A DNA stretch of 64,000 nt from JAVSMW01 sp032027005. GTDB lineage: Bacteria; Bacillota; Thermincolia; Thermincolales; UBA2595. The translations under genes were made by a program, and so were the position numbers. Location of the stretch: positions 1 through 64,000 of the forward strand of contig JAVSMW010000010.1 of NCBI GenBank assembly GCA_032027005.1. Direction: 5' to 3'. The notes beneath the pieces were generated by a model. That model had not been told where the DNA came from, did not search any database, and saw nothing but the letters and a program-made list of their open reading frames with translations. Shown piece by piece: positions 32,288 through 41,233 of this stretch (positions are counted from its first letter, which is position 1; the number at the start of each line of letters is the position of its first letter).

Positions 32288-33122
32288 CCCAGATGTTTAA
32301 CTTGACCCGTTCGTTGATCAGACCGCTCTTGTACGCATAATCATAATAGGTTAAAAGTGCCTTCTGTTCATCTTCACCAAATTCATACTGAATGGTTTGA
32401 AAATAGCTTTCCAGAACCGGCCGGGGCAATCCGGTCGCTTGCTCCGCTTTATCAACCAACAGAGAAACATGACTAAAACCGAAATTTTTCGCATCAACAA
32501 AGGCCTTGCTGATGGCCTCAATCTCTGCTGAATGCTCCTCCACAAACCTGCTTCTGATGACCCACAGGGCATAAATCATTTTCTGTCCGGTAAAATCACG
32601 CCAGGCGCGGCCTAAATCAATTACAAACAAAGGTCTGCCCTCATAATCTAAGTCACTGTGCCGGGCCAACAGGGCATCGTCACCGATCAGCAAAGCAGCA
32701 TCATTTTTCTTGAGCATTTGCTGCAGGTCTGGTTTTTGCACTGTATACCGGACCTGGATTTGATAATAGTGCTCAAAAAGAATTTTGAGCAATGCCACTG
32801 ATGTGGCTGAAGAGCTGGTCAGGCAGACATTCAAGCCATCAAGTTCCGTAACAGGAACCTTGCTAAAAAGCAGAATACTCTGCACATCACCATCGGCACT
32901 GATAGACATATTTGGTAAGATTATAGCCTTATCACTGTTGCGGGCAAATTCTATAGATGAAATCGGCGTAATGTCCAGTTTGCCTTCCAAAAACATTTCG
33001 TTGAGCTTCGTCGGGTAGCCTTTGACCATTTTGGCGTGCACAGGCACCTGTTTATGTTCAATAGCATAATAAACCGGGTAACAGTTAAGATAATCTACCT
33101 GGCCCAGGCGGATTTTATTCAT
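32271..33122 (-). CDS. mqnA: Chorismate dehydratase
   Basis: MqnA converts chorismate to 3-enolpyruvyl-benzoate, the first step of the futalosine pathway. The 283-aa protein has a periplasmic-binding-protein-like fold. It begins MNKIRLGQVDYLNCYPVYY, with LDITPISSIEFARNSD and LLIGDDALL further on, all family features. It follows mqnE by one base and overlaps mqnC, so the three genes are translated together. Confidence 0.93.
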   Translation of the reverse strand: MNKIRLGQVDYLNCYPVYYAIEHKQVPVHAKMVKGYPTKLNEMFLEGKLDITPISSIEFARNSDKAIILPNMSISADGDVQSILLFSKVPVTELDGLNVCLTSSSATSVALLKILFEHYYQIQVRYTVQKPDLQQMLKKNDAALLIGDDALLARHSDLDYEGRPLFVIDLGRAWRDFTGQKMIYALWVIRSRFVEEHSAEIEAISKAFVDAKNFGFSHVSLLVDKAEQATGLPRPVLESYFQTIQYEFGEDEQKALLTYYDYAYKSGLINERVKLNIWGETIG

Positions 33123-33123
33123 G

Positions 33124-34227
33124 CTAAAAACCCTCCTCCAGGATATTGTATAAAGTATCTCGTTCGACAGGTATTCTCCCCGCAGCCTTGACCATCTTGA
33201 CCAACTGCTGTTTAGTCAAAGCCTGGTCGGTATCAGCTCCGGCCGCATGGGTAATTCTTTCTTCAACAACTGTACCGTCAATATCGTCAACTCCGAAGGA
33301 CAGCGATACCTGGGCCAGCTTGGGCCCAATCATGATCCAGAAGGCCTTGATATGGTCAAAATTGTCCAGCATCAGCCTGGCAATGGCCAAAACCTTGAGG
33401 TCATCATAACCCGTTGACCTGCTCAGTCCTGCCCCTTCCAGACCAGTGTTTTTCGGGTGGAAGGCTAAGGGGATAAAAGCCAGGAATCCCCCGGTTCGGT
33501 CCTGCAGCTCCCGCAGCCGGATAAAGTGGTCAATTCGCTCTTCAACTGTTTCAATATGGCCGTAAAGCATTGTGGCATTGGTCCGCATACCAAGCCGGTG
33601 GGCAGCTTCATGAACTTCCAGCCACCGTTCCCCACTGATCTTTTTCTCACATATTTTATCCCTTACTCTCTGGGAGAATACTTCCGCCCCGCCGCCAGGC
33701 AGGGAATCCAGACCGGCATCCATGAGCCGGCGCAGCACTTCCCCGACCGTCAGCCCTTCCGTAGAGGCAAAATAATCTATTTCGACTGCCGTGAAGGCTT
33801 GTATCACAACCCCCGGCAGGGCGCAACGGACTCTCTTCAGCATTTCTTCAAAATATTCCAGTTTCAGCTCAGGATTCAAGCCGCCTACGATGTGAATTTC
33901 CGATACACCCTGGCCGGTACATTCAATTGCCTTGGCTTCCACTTCTTCCAGTTTCATGGTGTAGGCATCCGGATCTTCCGGTTTCTTGGCAAAGGCGCAG
34001 AGTTTACAGAGGTTATCGCAAATATTTGTGTGGTTGATGTGCCTGTTGACTATGAAGTAGGCATAGTCTCCGTTTTTCTTCCGTCTGACCATGTCAGCCA
34101 TATAACCAATAGTTAAGAGATCAGAGGATTCCATTAATCTGATTCCGTCTTCCCTGGTAAGTCTTTCCCCTCGTTCTACTTTTTCAACCAAGTCTTTAAG
34201 TTCACTCATTGCAACCAGACTGTTCAT
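33124..34227 (-). CDS. mqnE: Aminofutalosine synthase
   Basis: MqnE joins 3-enolpyruvyl-benzoate with an adenosyl group in a radical SAM reaction. The 367-aa protein has CDNLCKLCAF (Cx3Cx2C), KKPEDPDAYTM, HIVGGLNPELKLEY and PGGGAEVFS. It is first of the mqnE-mqnA-mqnC run; RBS CAGGAGG precedes ATG. mqnB and mqnD are not in the window. Confidence 0.93.
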   Translation of the reverse strand: MNSLVAMSELKDLVEKVERGERLTREDGIRLMESSDLLTIGYMADMVRRKKNGDYAYFIVNRHINHTNICDNLCKLCAFAKKPEDPDAYTMKLEEVEAKAIECTGQGVSEIHIVGGLNPELKLEYFEEMLKRVRCALPGVVIQAFTAVEIDYFASTEGLTVGEVLRRLMDAGLDSLPGGGAEVFSQRVRDKICEKKISGERWLEVHEAAHRLGMRTNATMLYGHIETVEERIDHFIRLRELQDRTGGFLAFIPLAFHPKNTGLEGAGLSRSTGYDDLKVLAIARLMLDNFDHIKAFWIMIGPKLAQVSLSFGVDDIDGTVVEERITHAAGADTDQALTKQQLVKMVKAAGRIPVERDTLYNILEEGF

Positions 34228-34244
34228 TATTTGCCTCCTGTCAT

Positions 34245-35129
34245 CTAATTTCTAAGCAAAATATCGGCAAAGGTAAAAACAAAGGTCAGAACACTAAGAA
34301 TACCATTCATATTAAAAAAAGCCGCATCAAGTTTTGATAAATCCGATGGTGTGACCAAAGAATGTTCGTAAATGAAAATAGCACTGGCGGCAATTAACCC
34401 AATCCAGTATAAAGTTCCCAAGCCCAAAATTACACCGGTCCAGACCAGAAATCCGATAGTAGCTATATGGAGGACTGCAGACATGATTAAAGCTATTTTC
34501 AGTCCAAATCTGACCGGTACTGAATAAAGCCCTTGATTCCTGTCGAACTCATAGTCCTGGCAGGCGTAAATCAAGTCAAAACCGGCAACCCAGGCTGCAA
34601 CCGCCAGCCCCAGCAGAATGGCGGGCAGCTCCATTCGTCCGGTAACCGCCACCCATGCTCCGGCCGGGGCCAGTCCGTCCGCAACGCCCAGGACCAAATG
34701 ACATGTCCAGGAAAACCTTTTCATATAAGGGTATATTGTTAAGATGAAGACAGCAATGGGCATCAGTTTAACTGTCAGAGGCACAGCTTCCTGTAACGGG
34801 TTTAACTGCCAGGCCGCCACCAACAGCAGGCCCCATGAAGCCGCCACATACAGCCAAACCTCCGATACAGAAAGGATTCCTTTGGGAATATGCCGGTTGG
34901 CAGTACGGGGATTTAAGGCATCGATCTGCCTGTCTATCAGGCGGTTTAATGCCATGGCAGCGGTTCTGGCCCCTACCATAGCCAAGGTAATCCAAAGCAA
35001 CCGGCCATAACTGGGTATACCATTGGCAGCTAAGAAAGCACCTAAATACGCAAAAGGAAGCGCAAAAATCGTATGCTCAAATTTTATCATTTCCCCAAAA
35101 TGACGAACTTTTTTAAATGATAATTCCAC
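34245..35129 (-). CDS. UbiA-family prenyltransferase (menaquinone, MqnP type)
   Basis: An integral membrane prenyltransferase of 294 aa with about eight hydrophobic segments. The first Asp-rich motif is NRLIDRQIDALNPRTANR and the second is YACQDYEFDRNQGLYSVP, both binding Mg-pyrophosphate. In this cluster it most likely attaches the isoprenoid chain to the 1,4-dihydroxy-6-naphthoate nucleus. GTG 35129 with GGGAGG upstream. It lies between the fused ubiE gene and mqnE. Confidence 0.88.
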   Translation of the reverse strand: MELSFKKVRHFGEMIKFEHTIFALPFAYLGAFLAANGIPSYGRLLWITLAMVGARTAAMALNRLIDRQIDALNPRTANRHIPKGILSVSEVWLYVAASWGLLLVAAWQLNPLQEAVPLTVKLMPIAVFILTIYPYMKRFSWTCHLVLGVADGLAPAGAWVAVTGRMELPAILLGLAVAAWVAGFDLIYACQDYEFDRNQGLYSVPVRFGLKIALIMSAVLHIATIGFLVWTGVILGLGTLYWIGLIAASAIFIYEHSLVTPSDLSKLDAAFFNMNGILSVLTFVFTFADILLRN

Positions 35130-35143
35130 CAGGTCATGCCTCC

Positions 35144-36718
35144 CTACTCTTTAGTAGCTGCAACTGAGGGTACAGGGGCCTCTGCCGGTTTAACACCTAC
35201 ATGCACTGAAACTACCCCTCCGGTAAGCTCATAAAAAGTAGCTTCATCAAACCCCAGGCGGGTGAATTCTTCCCGTAAATGTTTTTGGTGCGGGAAGGCT
35301 TTCCATGAATCGTGCAGGAATTTATAAGACCGGACTGAGCCGACTCTAAATTTGCCGAGAAAAGGAACCCATTTATCAAAATAAAAATTATAAACCTGCT
35401 TAAACACCGGCACAGTCGGCTTGGTAAACTCAAGACTGACTACACGACCGCCGGGTTTCAGCACTCTCAACATCTCTCGGATTGTTTTGCGCATATCAGG
35501 CACATTGCGCAGACCAAAACCAATGGTAACAGAGTCAAACATATTATCAGGAAAGGGAATGTCCATGGCGTTCCCCTTAATATATTCTATACTACCCCCG
35601 TAAGGTGATTTAAGACGTTCCCGATTTGCCACCTCGAGCATTTCCTCACAAAAATCCAGGCCAATTACTCTTCCTGTGGGGCCAACCTTTTTTGCAATTT
35701 CCCTGGTAATCAGGCCTGTTCCACAGCATACATCAAGAGCTTTGCCGCCCTGCTTAAGACCTGTCTGTTCAACGGCAAACTTTCTCCAGTATTTATCCTG
35801 GTTAAAGCTAAGTACAGTATTAATTGTATCATACTTTTTGGCAATAGCTTTAAAAATTGAATGAACATATTCCTGCCGGTCTTGGTAATCTGCCGGGATT
35901 ACCATTTCATCGGCCTGCTCCACGTCATCTCCGAAGCCGCGACCAATTTTCCGGACAGGAATCACCAGTTCTCCGCTATACAATTTGGTGAGAAGCTGTT
36001 CCAGACCGTTCCTGGCGTCACCCGCCGGGAGCTGTTGCAGTGATTTCGCGGCTTTTTCAAAGTATGGCTGAGCAATTGAACGGTCAAGACCGCTTTCCAG
36101 GATGCCATAGGTCATTCCCAAATTACGCCCAAATGCTGCCAAACGACTCACATCATCCGGGGATGCACCGGCCAAAATTGCCGCCAGCTTTGTTGACCCT
36201 TCTGTCAGTAACGAAATTTCCTTTTCGATGACAGTTATAGACAATTCGGGGTCGTTAACTGAGAGGTTGGCATTTTTCTTCCTCAACAGGGCCCCGTAAT
36301 TCATTTCAGCAATAATTTGGGCCAAAGGGCTCAAGAACTCTAGAATTTCGCCCTCACAGAGACCGGTGAAATATCTGCCATATAAATAATTTCCGACTAA
36401 CACCGGAAATTGAGAGCCATCTCTGGGATCAGTATTCTCGTCGGTTTGGAAGTTGTCATCAGGAATCCGCAGATGAATACCGGAGGCTTCATAAATAAGC
36501 TGAACGGCCATAGCCAGGTAGATAAGCCTGTCATGATTGTATCCAAACATTTTACCAGAAAATAAAACCAAGGCAGGGTGCAGGTATTGCTGTATTGATT
36601 CAAAGTCAAAGTGGGCAAACTTAGTTAGCCGCCCGGGTTTGATTTTTAATATTATGTCCTTTTTCTGGTTCACTGAATCTAAATCAAGGCTAATCATTTC
36701 CAGGAAGCCGGCTGCCAT
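35144..36718 (-). CDS. Prenyl-synthase-like domain fused to UbiE/MenG methyltransferase
   Basis: A 524-aa fusion. Residues about 285-510 are a complete UbiE/MenG demethylmenaquinone methyltransferase: ALDVCCGTGLITREI (SAM-binding), GLRNVPDM, LKPGGRVVSLEF and SVRSYKFLHDSWKAFP. Residues about 15-255 follow the helical layout of trans-prenyl diphosphate synthases (HPALVLFSGKMFGYNHD, VGNYLYGRYFTGL, FGRNLGMTYGILES) but both DDxxD motifs are absent: HLRIPDD replaces the first and LESGLDR the second. This half should therefore be inactive as a synthase and might be a regulatory or partner subunit. ATG 36718 behind AGGAGG. First gene of the menaquinone run. Confidence 0.82.
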   Translation of the reverse strand: MAAGFLEMISLDLDSVNQKKDIILKIKPGRLTKFAHFDFESIQQYLHPALVLFSGKMFGYNHDRLIYLAMAVQLIYEASGIHLRIPDDNFQTDENTDPRDGSQFPVLVGNYLYGRYFTGLCEGEILEFLSPLAQIIAEMNYGALLRKKNANLSVNDPELSITVIEKEISLLTEGSTKLAAILAGASPDDVSRLAAFGRNLGMTYGILESGLDRSIAQPYFEKAAKSLQQLPAGDARNGLEQLLTKLYSGELVIPVRKIGRGFGDDVEQADEMVIPADYQDRQEYVHSIFKAIAKKYDTINTVLSFNQDKYWRKFAVEQTGLKQGGKALDVCCGTGLITREIAKKVGPTGRVIGLDFCEEMLEVANRERLKSPYGGSIEYIKGNAMDIPFPDNMFDSVTIGFGLRNVPDMRKTIREMLRVLKPGGRVVSLEFTKPTVPVFKQVYNFYFDKWVPFLGKFRVGSVRSYKFLHDSWKAFPHQKHLREEFTRLGFDEATFYELTGGVVSVHVGVKPAEAPVPSVAATKE

Positions 36719-36822
36719 CAAGGTACCTCCTAAATAAGTTTAACTTAATATTTATTCGTGACACCGATAATAAATCCTCTCCTCAGAGTTAAGATTTCAC
36801 AAAAAAAGGTCAGAATATGCGG

Positions 36823-36953
36823 TAAAGTGAAACTTACTTCAGGTGGAGTGTTTTTCTCCATCTGAAGTTTAGTTGAACTTATCCAGGGGCTTAGCGCCAC
36901 TTATCTCCCGCTTGTAGAAGCGGGAGTTTTAGTGGCGATTAGCCATCGGGGAA
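36823..36953 (+). repeat. Dispersed two-hairpin repeat, copy 4
   Basis: Plus-strand copy. It begins TAAAGTGAAACTTACTTCAG, has the first hairpin (CTTCAGGTGGAG/CTCCATCTGAAG with one G-U), TTTAGTTGAACTTATCCAGG, GGCTTAGCGCCACTTATCTC and the ending GTGGCGATTAGCCATCGG. It lies between the menaquinone run and the HD-GYP gene. Confidence 0.9.
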
Positions 36954-36961
36954 AATAACAA

Positions 36962-36986
36962 GAACCCGCCAAGATACGGCGGGCTC
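36962..36986 (-). terminator. Likely terminator of the HD-GYP gene
   Basis: GAGCCCGCC pairs with GGCGGGTTC around a 7-nt loop on the minus strand; the following sequence TTGTTATTTTC is only partly U-rich. Confidence 0.5.
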
Positions 36987-37042
36987 CCTAAAGACCGGCT
37001 GCTCGTCAGACCTTCCATTGAAATTATGTATATTTGCACCTT

Positions 37043-38080
37043 TTAATCTGTCTCATAAGAAATAACCTCTGTAATAAACAATGTCGGATTCTCTGCCAAG
37101 TCTATCATTTCTCCATTAACATAAAGTACGGGGCGCACGGGGAAGTCGCCGTTCTGAGCGATCACCCTGCCCACCTGTCCATTATTCAGCTTAACTGTTG
37201 ATCTTAACGGAAAGGCCACGACACTGTTTAAAAAGGCAAAAGTCAAACCCTTGTCCAGACCTGCTCCGGCCTGAGCCCATAACAACTCACCGGCTTCATG
37301 AATCTGCATTCTTTTGCGATACCCTTTTTCTCTGATAATGGCCGTATAAATGTCAGCTATGGCCACTATTCTGCTAAAATGAGCAATATCCTTTTCCTTA
37401 GTACCATTAGGATAACCACTCCCATCAAGCCTTTCGTGATGCTGCAGGGTAATCTTGAGGGCATGCTTGTTGATGCCATTGATATTTTTTAACATTTCAT
37501 ACCCGAATTGAGGGTGTTTTCTAATAATCTTTATTTCAGATTCAGTCAGGGGTGTGGTTTTATTCAAAACTTCTTTTGGAATCAGCAGCTGTCCGATATC
37601 GTGCACAAGAGCCCCAAAACAGAGATATCTCATCTCAAGTCTGTCCAGTTCCAGGGCCTTGCCAATAATAATGGAAAGGATAGCCACATCCACCATATGT
37701 TCCAAAATGGTATTTTCAGAAGCCTTCATCCGGACCATTTCGGCAAAAGGCACCTCATTGACCACAATTTGCTCAACTAATTCCTCTGACAGGTCATTAA
37801 CCAATTTTATATCAATAGGCCTGCCCAAGATAACCCGTTCCCTGACAGCCTCCATTGCCCCGACAATATACTGAAAAAATTTTATAGGCCCCTGTTCCTT
37901 GACAAACTGGCTGCCTTCATCAGTTACCCATACCCTTTTTGCCCCGGCATTCCTCAATGCAGTAATGGTCCTGTCATCCAGGATATTATCCTTATCCAGC
38001 AAAAGGGTACCTGTCAAATTAAATACCGGTTTGGCTAGTTTCATCCCGCTTTGAATCTGCTCAATCGATAATGAAAACAA
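37043..38080 (-). CDS. HD-GYP domain protein (putative c-di-GMP phosphodiesterase)
   Basis: A soluble protein of 345 aa. Residues 1-115 form an unassigned N-terminal domain that starts MFSLSIEQIQSGMKLAKPVF and has IDKDNILDDRT-like text. Residues about 135-300 form the HD-GYP domain: CFGALVHDIGQLLIPKEVL, then KHPQFGYEML, and HHERLDGSGYPNG. All metal ligands and the GYP motif are present, so c-di-GMP hydrolysis is plausible. TTG 38080 is taken as start behind GAGGGG. No membrane or receiver domain, so the input signal is unknown. Confidence 0.85.
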   Translation of the reverse strand: MFSLSIEQIQSGMKLAKPVFNLTGTLLLDKDNILDDRTITALRNAGAKRVWVTDEGSQFVKEQGPIKFFQYIVGAMEAVRERVILGRPIDIKLVNDLSEELVEQIVVNEVPFAEMVRMKASENTILEHMVDVAILSIIIGKALELDRLEMRYLCFGALVHDIGQLLIPKEVLNKTTPLTESEIKIIRKHPQFGYEMLKNINGINKHALKITLQHHERLDGSGYPNGTKEKDIAHFSRIVAIADIYTAIIREKGYRKRMQIHEAGELLWAQAGAGLDKGLTFAFLNSVVAFPLRSTVKLNNGQVGRVIAQNGDFPVRPVLYVNGEMIDLAENPTLFITEVISYETD

Positions 38081-38170
38081 CTGGATTCCCCTCTTCTTTA
38101 CAGTACTTCAAACTATAATTTGACAAAGTTCTTGTTTTTCCTGCTAAATTTCTCAATTATTAGAGTAAAA

Positions 38171-38215
38171 TAGCGAAGACCCTACTTAACCTCTCGGCAA
38201 GTAAGGCCTTCGCTA
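38171..38215 (-). terminator. Terminator of speD
   Basis: On the minus strand, TAGCGAAGGCCTTACTT pairs with AAGTAGGGTCTTCGCTA (two G-U pairs) and is followed by TTTTA. It lies between speD and the HD-GYP gene. Confidence 0.7.
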
Positions 38216-38253
38216 ACCTTTGACATATGTCTCAGTACAAATAAATATCCCTC

Positions 38254-38640
38254 CTAAAGATTTACGGCCTCTTTTTCTGGGATTTTATAAAGGATTCCAC
38301 GTTGCGTCTCCTTGGCATCAACAGATTCTGCCCCAAAATTTTCAGCTAAGAAATTGCAGGCATCCCATGGATTAACTTTGTCTCCACAGGTGAAAACATC
38401 AACTGCTGCATATCCCAGCTCCGGCCAGGTATGAATTGCTAGATGAGATTCGGAAATAACCACCACTCCACTAACACCCTGGGGGCTGAATTTATGGAAA
38501 ACTACCTCTCGAACTTCGGCACCAGCTTCCAATGCAGCATTAACCATGATTTCTTCAACTTTTTGTACATTGTTGAGTACTTCAAAGCTGCATCCATAAA
38601 TTTCAGCCAAAACATGCCTTCCCAAAGCGCTTAATGTCAT
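38254..38640 (-). CDS. speD: S-adenosylmethionine decarboxylase proenzyme
   Basis: SpeD decarboxylates SAM to supply aminopropyl groups for spermidine. The 128-aa proenzyme has the self-cleavage site in SESHLAIHTWPE, where the Ser at about residue 65 becomes the pyruvoyl group, plus the catalytic Cys in DVFTCGDKVNPW. ATG 38640 is chosen since homologues start MxxLGRHVLAEIYGC; a 36-codon upstream extension is not supported. No other polyamine gene is nearby. Confidence 0.94.
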   Translation of the reverse strand: MTLSALGRHVLAEIYGCSFEVLNNVQKVEEIMVNAALEAGAEVREVVFHKFSPQGVSGVVVISESHLAIHTWPELGYAAVDVFTCGDKVNPWDACNFLAENFGAESVDAKETQRGILYKIPEKEAVNL

Positions 38641-38810
38641 CTTTGATCTTTGCCCCCTTCTGAAAAGATTTTTGGAATTTGATCCTGCAAATGAGGAACC
38701 CAAATTCCAGCCAAATTCAATTTTAAGCATATTTTCACGTTTTGTCAATAAAAATATTTCCTGGTTTTACCCCATGTCCAAACCCGCTCCACACAAGGGT
38801 TTAGCCGAAC

Positions 38811-39029
38811 TCAAAGCAGTTTGTTTTGCAGCCCTCCGCTGCCTTCCACCAACACCTCAACGACGTCTCCTTTGACCATTGGACCAACCCCTTCGGGAGT
38901 CCCTATAAATATAACGTCTCCCGGCATCAGAGTCATTACCCGGGAGATAAAACTGACAAGCTCAAATACTGGAAATATCATAACATCTTCCAAGATTATA
39001 AATATTACCGGTATATTCAAAAGGTTCAT
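38811..39029 (-). pseudogene. Fumarylacetoacetate hydrolase family, C-terminal remnant
   Basis: Only the last ~60 residues of the family are left: FELVSFISRVMTLMPGDVIF followed by IGTPEGVGPMVKGDVVEVLV and a worn ending (GSGGLQNKLL). The metal-binding N-terminal part is missing, and the sequence before the match (about 39004-39090) consists of repeated TACTACCGGAAATT-like units. This is a decayed gene. Confidence 0.7.
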
Positions 39030-39513
39030 ATATACTCCCGAAAATTATACTACCGGAAATTATACTACCGGAAATTTCCCTGACTTCACCCTGAGAATTT
39101 GGTGATCAGTGTTACTATTTTTATCCGGAAATATTCTTTACAAACCAAAAATATAGCCGCGGATAAACGCAGATTAACGCTGATAGGAGAGAGTAGCGCA
39201 ATATATGTCGGGATAGAAGTCAGGCGCGCGCACCTGTTAAACAGGTCACGTTTCCTGAAGCCCCCCTACAATCCCGGACGGTCGGATTTCCCGAGTCCGG
39301 TTNACCTCCCCATGCATTGGATATGCTAGTCACCCGAATCGGCTAATTGGTGACAGGAGACTTTCACTCCTTTAGTCTCTCAGCCTTGACGGCTGCTCCC
39401 CGTGTTCATCCGCGTTCATCAACGACTGATTTATTATTTTTTACAACTTTCAACCTTCTGTGGTGCCGCGTAACAGTATGACTGTCTACCCACTACCCAC
39501 TACCTACTCACCA
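39030..39513. other. Non-coding gap with remnant structures
   Basis: No gene is visible. The pattern TACCGGAAATTATAC is repeated near 39045-39075. 'GCCGCGGATAAACGCAGATT' (about 39152) and 'GTTCATCCGCGTTCATCAACG' minus its last base (about 39401) frame a GC-richer insert of about 200 bp. Inside it are the palindrome ACCTGTTAAACAGGT (39230-39246) and, on the minus strand, GGAGTGAAAGTCTCC and CCGGACTCGGGAAATCCG, which resemble domain I pieces of group II introns. One N is present. Confidence 0.35.
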
Positions 39514-39981
39514 CTACTTCATTCCCTGAAGCAAATTAGCCATTTCAATTCCTGTCACGGCGGCATCCCAGCCTTTGTTACCGGCTTTGGTCCCGGCCCG
39601 CTCAATAGCCTGTTCAATAGTATCTGCAGTAATCATGCCAAATATTGTAGGCAGCCCGGTGTCCATTGAGACCTTGGCAATACCTTTGGAGACCTCGGCA
39701 CAAACGTAGTCAAAATGTGGTGTGCCTCCCCTGATTACCGCCCCCAGGCAGATTACAGCATCATACTTGTTTGTTTTGGCCATGGTTTGGGCTACCAAAG
39801 GGATTTCAAAGGCCCCAGGCACCCAAGCCACATCAACGTTTTCATCTTCTGCACCATGCCGCTTAAGGGCATCCAGGCACCCCCCAAGAAGCTTATTGGT
39901 GATAAACTCATTAAACCTGCCTACGACCACACCGAATTTCAGACCCTTGGCAATAAGTTTCCCTTCATAAATATGGCTCAT
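39514..39981 (-). CDS. ribH: 6,7-dimethyl-8-ribityllumazine synthase
   Basis: RibH condenses the pyrimidine and butanone phosphate precursors to lumazine and forms large capsid-like shells in many bacteria. The 155-aa protein has FGVVVGRFNEFIT, VPGAFEIPLVAQ, CLGAVIRGGTPHFDYV and the ending KAGNKGWDAAVTGIEM. RBS GGAGGTAA. Last gene of the ribD-ribE-ribBA-ribH operon. Confidence 0.96.
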   Translation of the reverse strand: MSHIYEGKLIAKGLKFGVVVGRFNEFITNKLLGGCLDALKRHGAEDENVDVAWVPGAFEIPLVAQTMAKTNKYDAVICLGAVIRGGTPHFDYVCAEVSKGIAKVSMDTGLPTIFGMITADTIEQAIERAGTKAGNKGWDAAVTGIEMANLLQGMK

Positions 39982-39995
39982 ATTTATATTACCTC

Positions 39996-41204
39996 CTAAT
40001 TATTATTAGTTAACATGTGGCCCAGTTTATCTTTTTTAGTGCTCAGATAAAAGGCATTAGATTCGGAAGGCTGAATTTCGATGGGCACCCGCTCTACGAC
40101 TTCCAGATCATAGCCCTCTAAGCCCGCAATTTTTCTAGGATTATTAGTCATTAGCTTGATTTTTTTCAAGCCCAAATCCACCAACATCTGCGCCCCGATG
40201 CCGTAATCCCGCAAATCTGCAGGAAATCCCAGAATTTCATTAGCCTCAACAGTATCCTTGCCCATATCCTGTAAGTGGTATGCCTTTATTTTATTGGCCA
40301 GGCCAATACCCCGACCCTCCTGACGCATATACAGTACGACACCACGGCCCTCTTGCTCAATCATCTCCAGTGCCCTGTCCAGTTGCTCTCCACAGTCACA
40401 TCTGGTAGAACCCATCACATCACCTGTCAGGCATTCTGAATGTACTCTGACCAAAACCGGTTCGCCGGTAGAAACATCACCTTTGACTATGGCCAGGTGC
40501 TCTTTGGCATCCACATGATTCTGGTAAACAACAACCCTGAACTCTCCATGGACAGTCGGCAATTTTGCTTCTGCCGCTCTCTCTACAAGCTTTTCGGTCT
40601 TCCGCCGGTAATTTATCAAATCAGCTATGGTAATAATTTTTAAACCGTGCTGTTTGGCAAATTCCAACAATTCAGGCACCCGGGCCATGGTTCCGTCTTC
40701 TTTCATTATTTCACAGATCACCCCAGCCGGACTTAGCCCTGCCATCCTAGCCAGATCAGCGGCCGCTTCAGTGTGGCCGGCCCGGCGGAGCACTCCGCCA
40801 TTTTTGGCCCGCAGCGGAAAAACGTGTCCTGGCCTGGCTAAATCTTCCGGTTTTGTATCTGGGTCCAGCAGAGCCTTAATGGTCATTGCCCTTTCATTGG
40901 CGGAAATCCCAGTTGTGCTTGTAGCTTTGGCATCAACGGAGACGGTAAAAGCTGTTTCATGGGAGTCTGTGTTGTTTTTAACCATCGCATGCAGATTTAA
41001 TTCGTCACATCTCTCACTGGCTAAGGGAGCACAGATTAACCCCCTGCCGTGTACAGCCATAAAATTGACCGCTTCCTGAGTGACTTTTTCGGCAGCCATG
41101 ACCAGGTCGCCTTCATTTTCCCTGTCTTCGTCGTCAACTACAACCAGCATTTTGCCCTGCCTGATTTCTTCAATTCCTTCCTGGATAGTGTTAAATTTTG
41201 TCAT
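39996..41204 (-). CDS. ribBA: Bifunctional DHBP synthase / GTP cyclohydrolase II
   Basis: A 402-aa fusion giving both precursors of riboflavin. Residues 1-200 are 3,4-dihydroxy-2-butanone 4-phosphate synthase (VVDDEDRENEGDLVMAAE, and HTEAAADLARMAGL). Residues about 205-400 are GTP cyclohydrolase II with the zinc-binding HSECLTGDVMGSTRCDCG and YMRQEGRGIGLANK. Both domains look complete. It follows ribE in the FMN-riboswitch operon. Confidence 0.96.
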   Translation of the reverse strand: MTKFNTIQEGIEEIRQGKMLVVVDDEDRENEGDLVMAAEKVTQEAVNFMAVHGRGLICAPLASERCDELNLHAMVKNNTDSHETAFTVSVDAKATSTTGISANERAMTIKALLDPDTKPEDLARPGHVFPLRAKNGGVLRRAGHTEAAADLARMAGLSPAGVICEIMKEDGTMARVPELLEFAKQHGLKIITIADLINYRRKTEKLVERAAEAKLPTVHGEFRVVVYQNHVDAKEHLAIVKGDVSTGEPVLVRVHSECLTGDVMGSTRCDCGEQLDRALEMIEQEGRGVVLYMRQEGRGIGLANKIKAYHLQDMGKDTVEANEILGFPADLRDYGIGAQMLVDLGLKKIKLMTNNPRKIAGLEGYDLEVVERVPIEIQPSESNAFYLSTKKDKLGHMLTNNN

Positions 41205-41233
41205 AGCCTTCTACCTCCAAAATTTTTACTCAC

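Noticed and set aside
38254..38748. Longer speD starting at 38748
   Set aside because: The extra 36 residues are not like the family and the normal start motif is at 38640.
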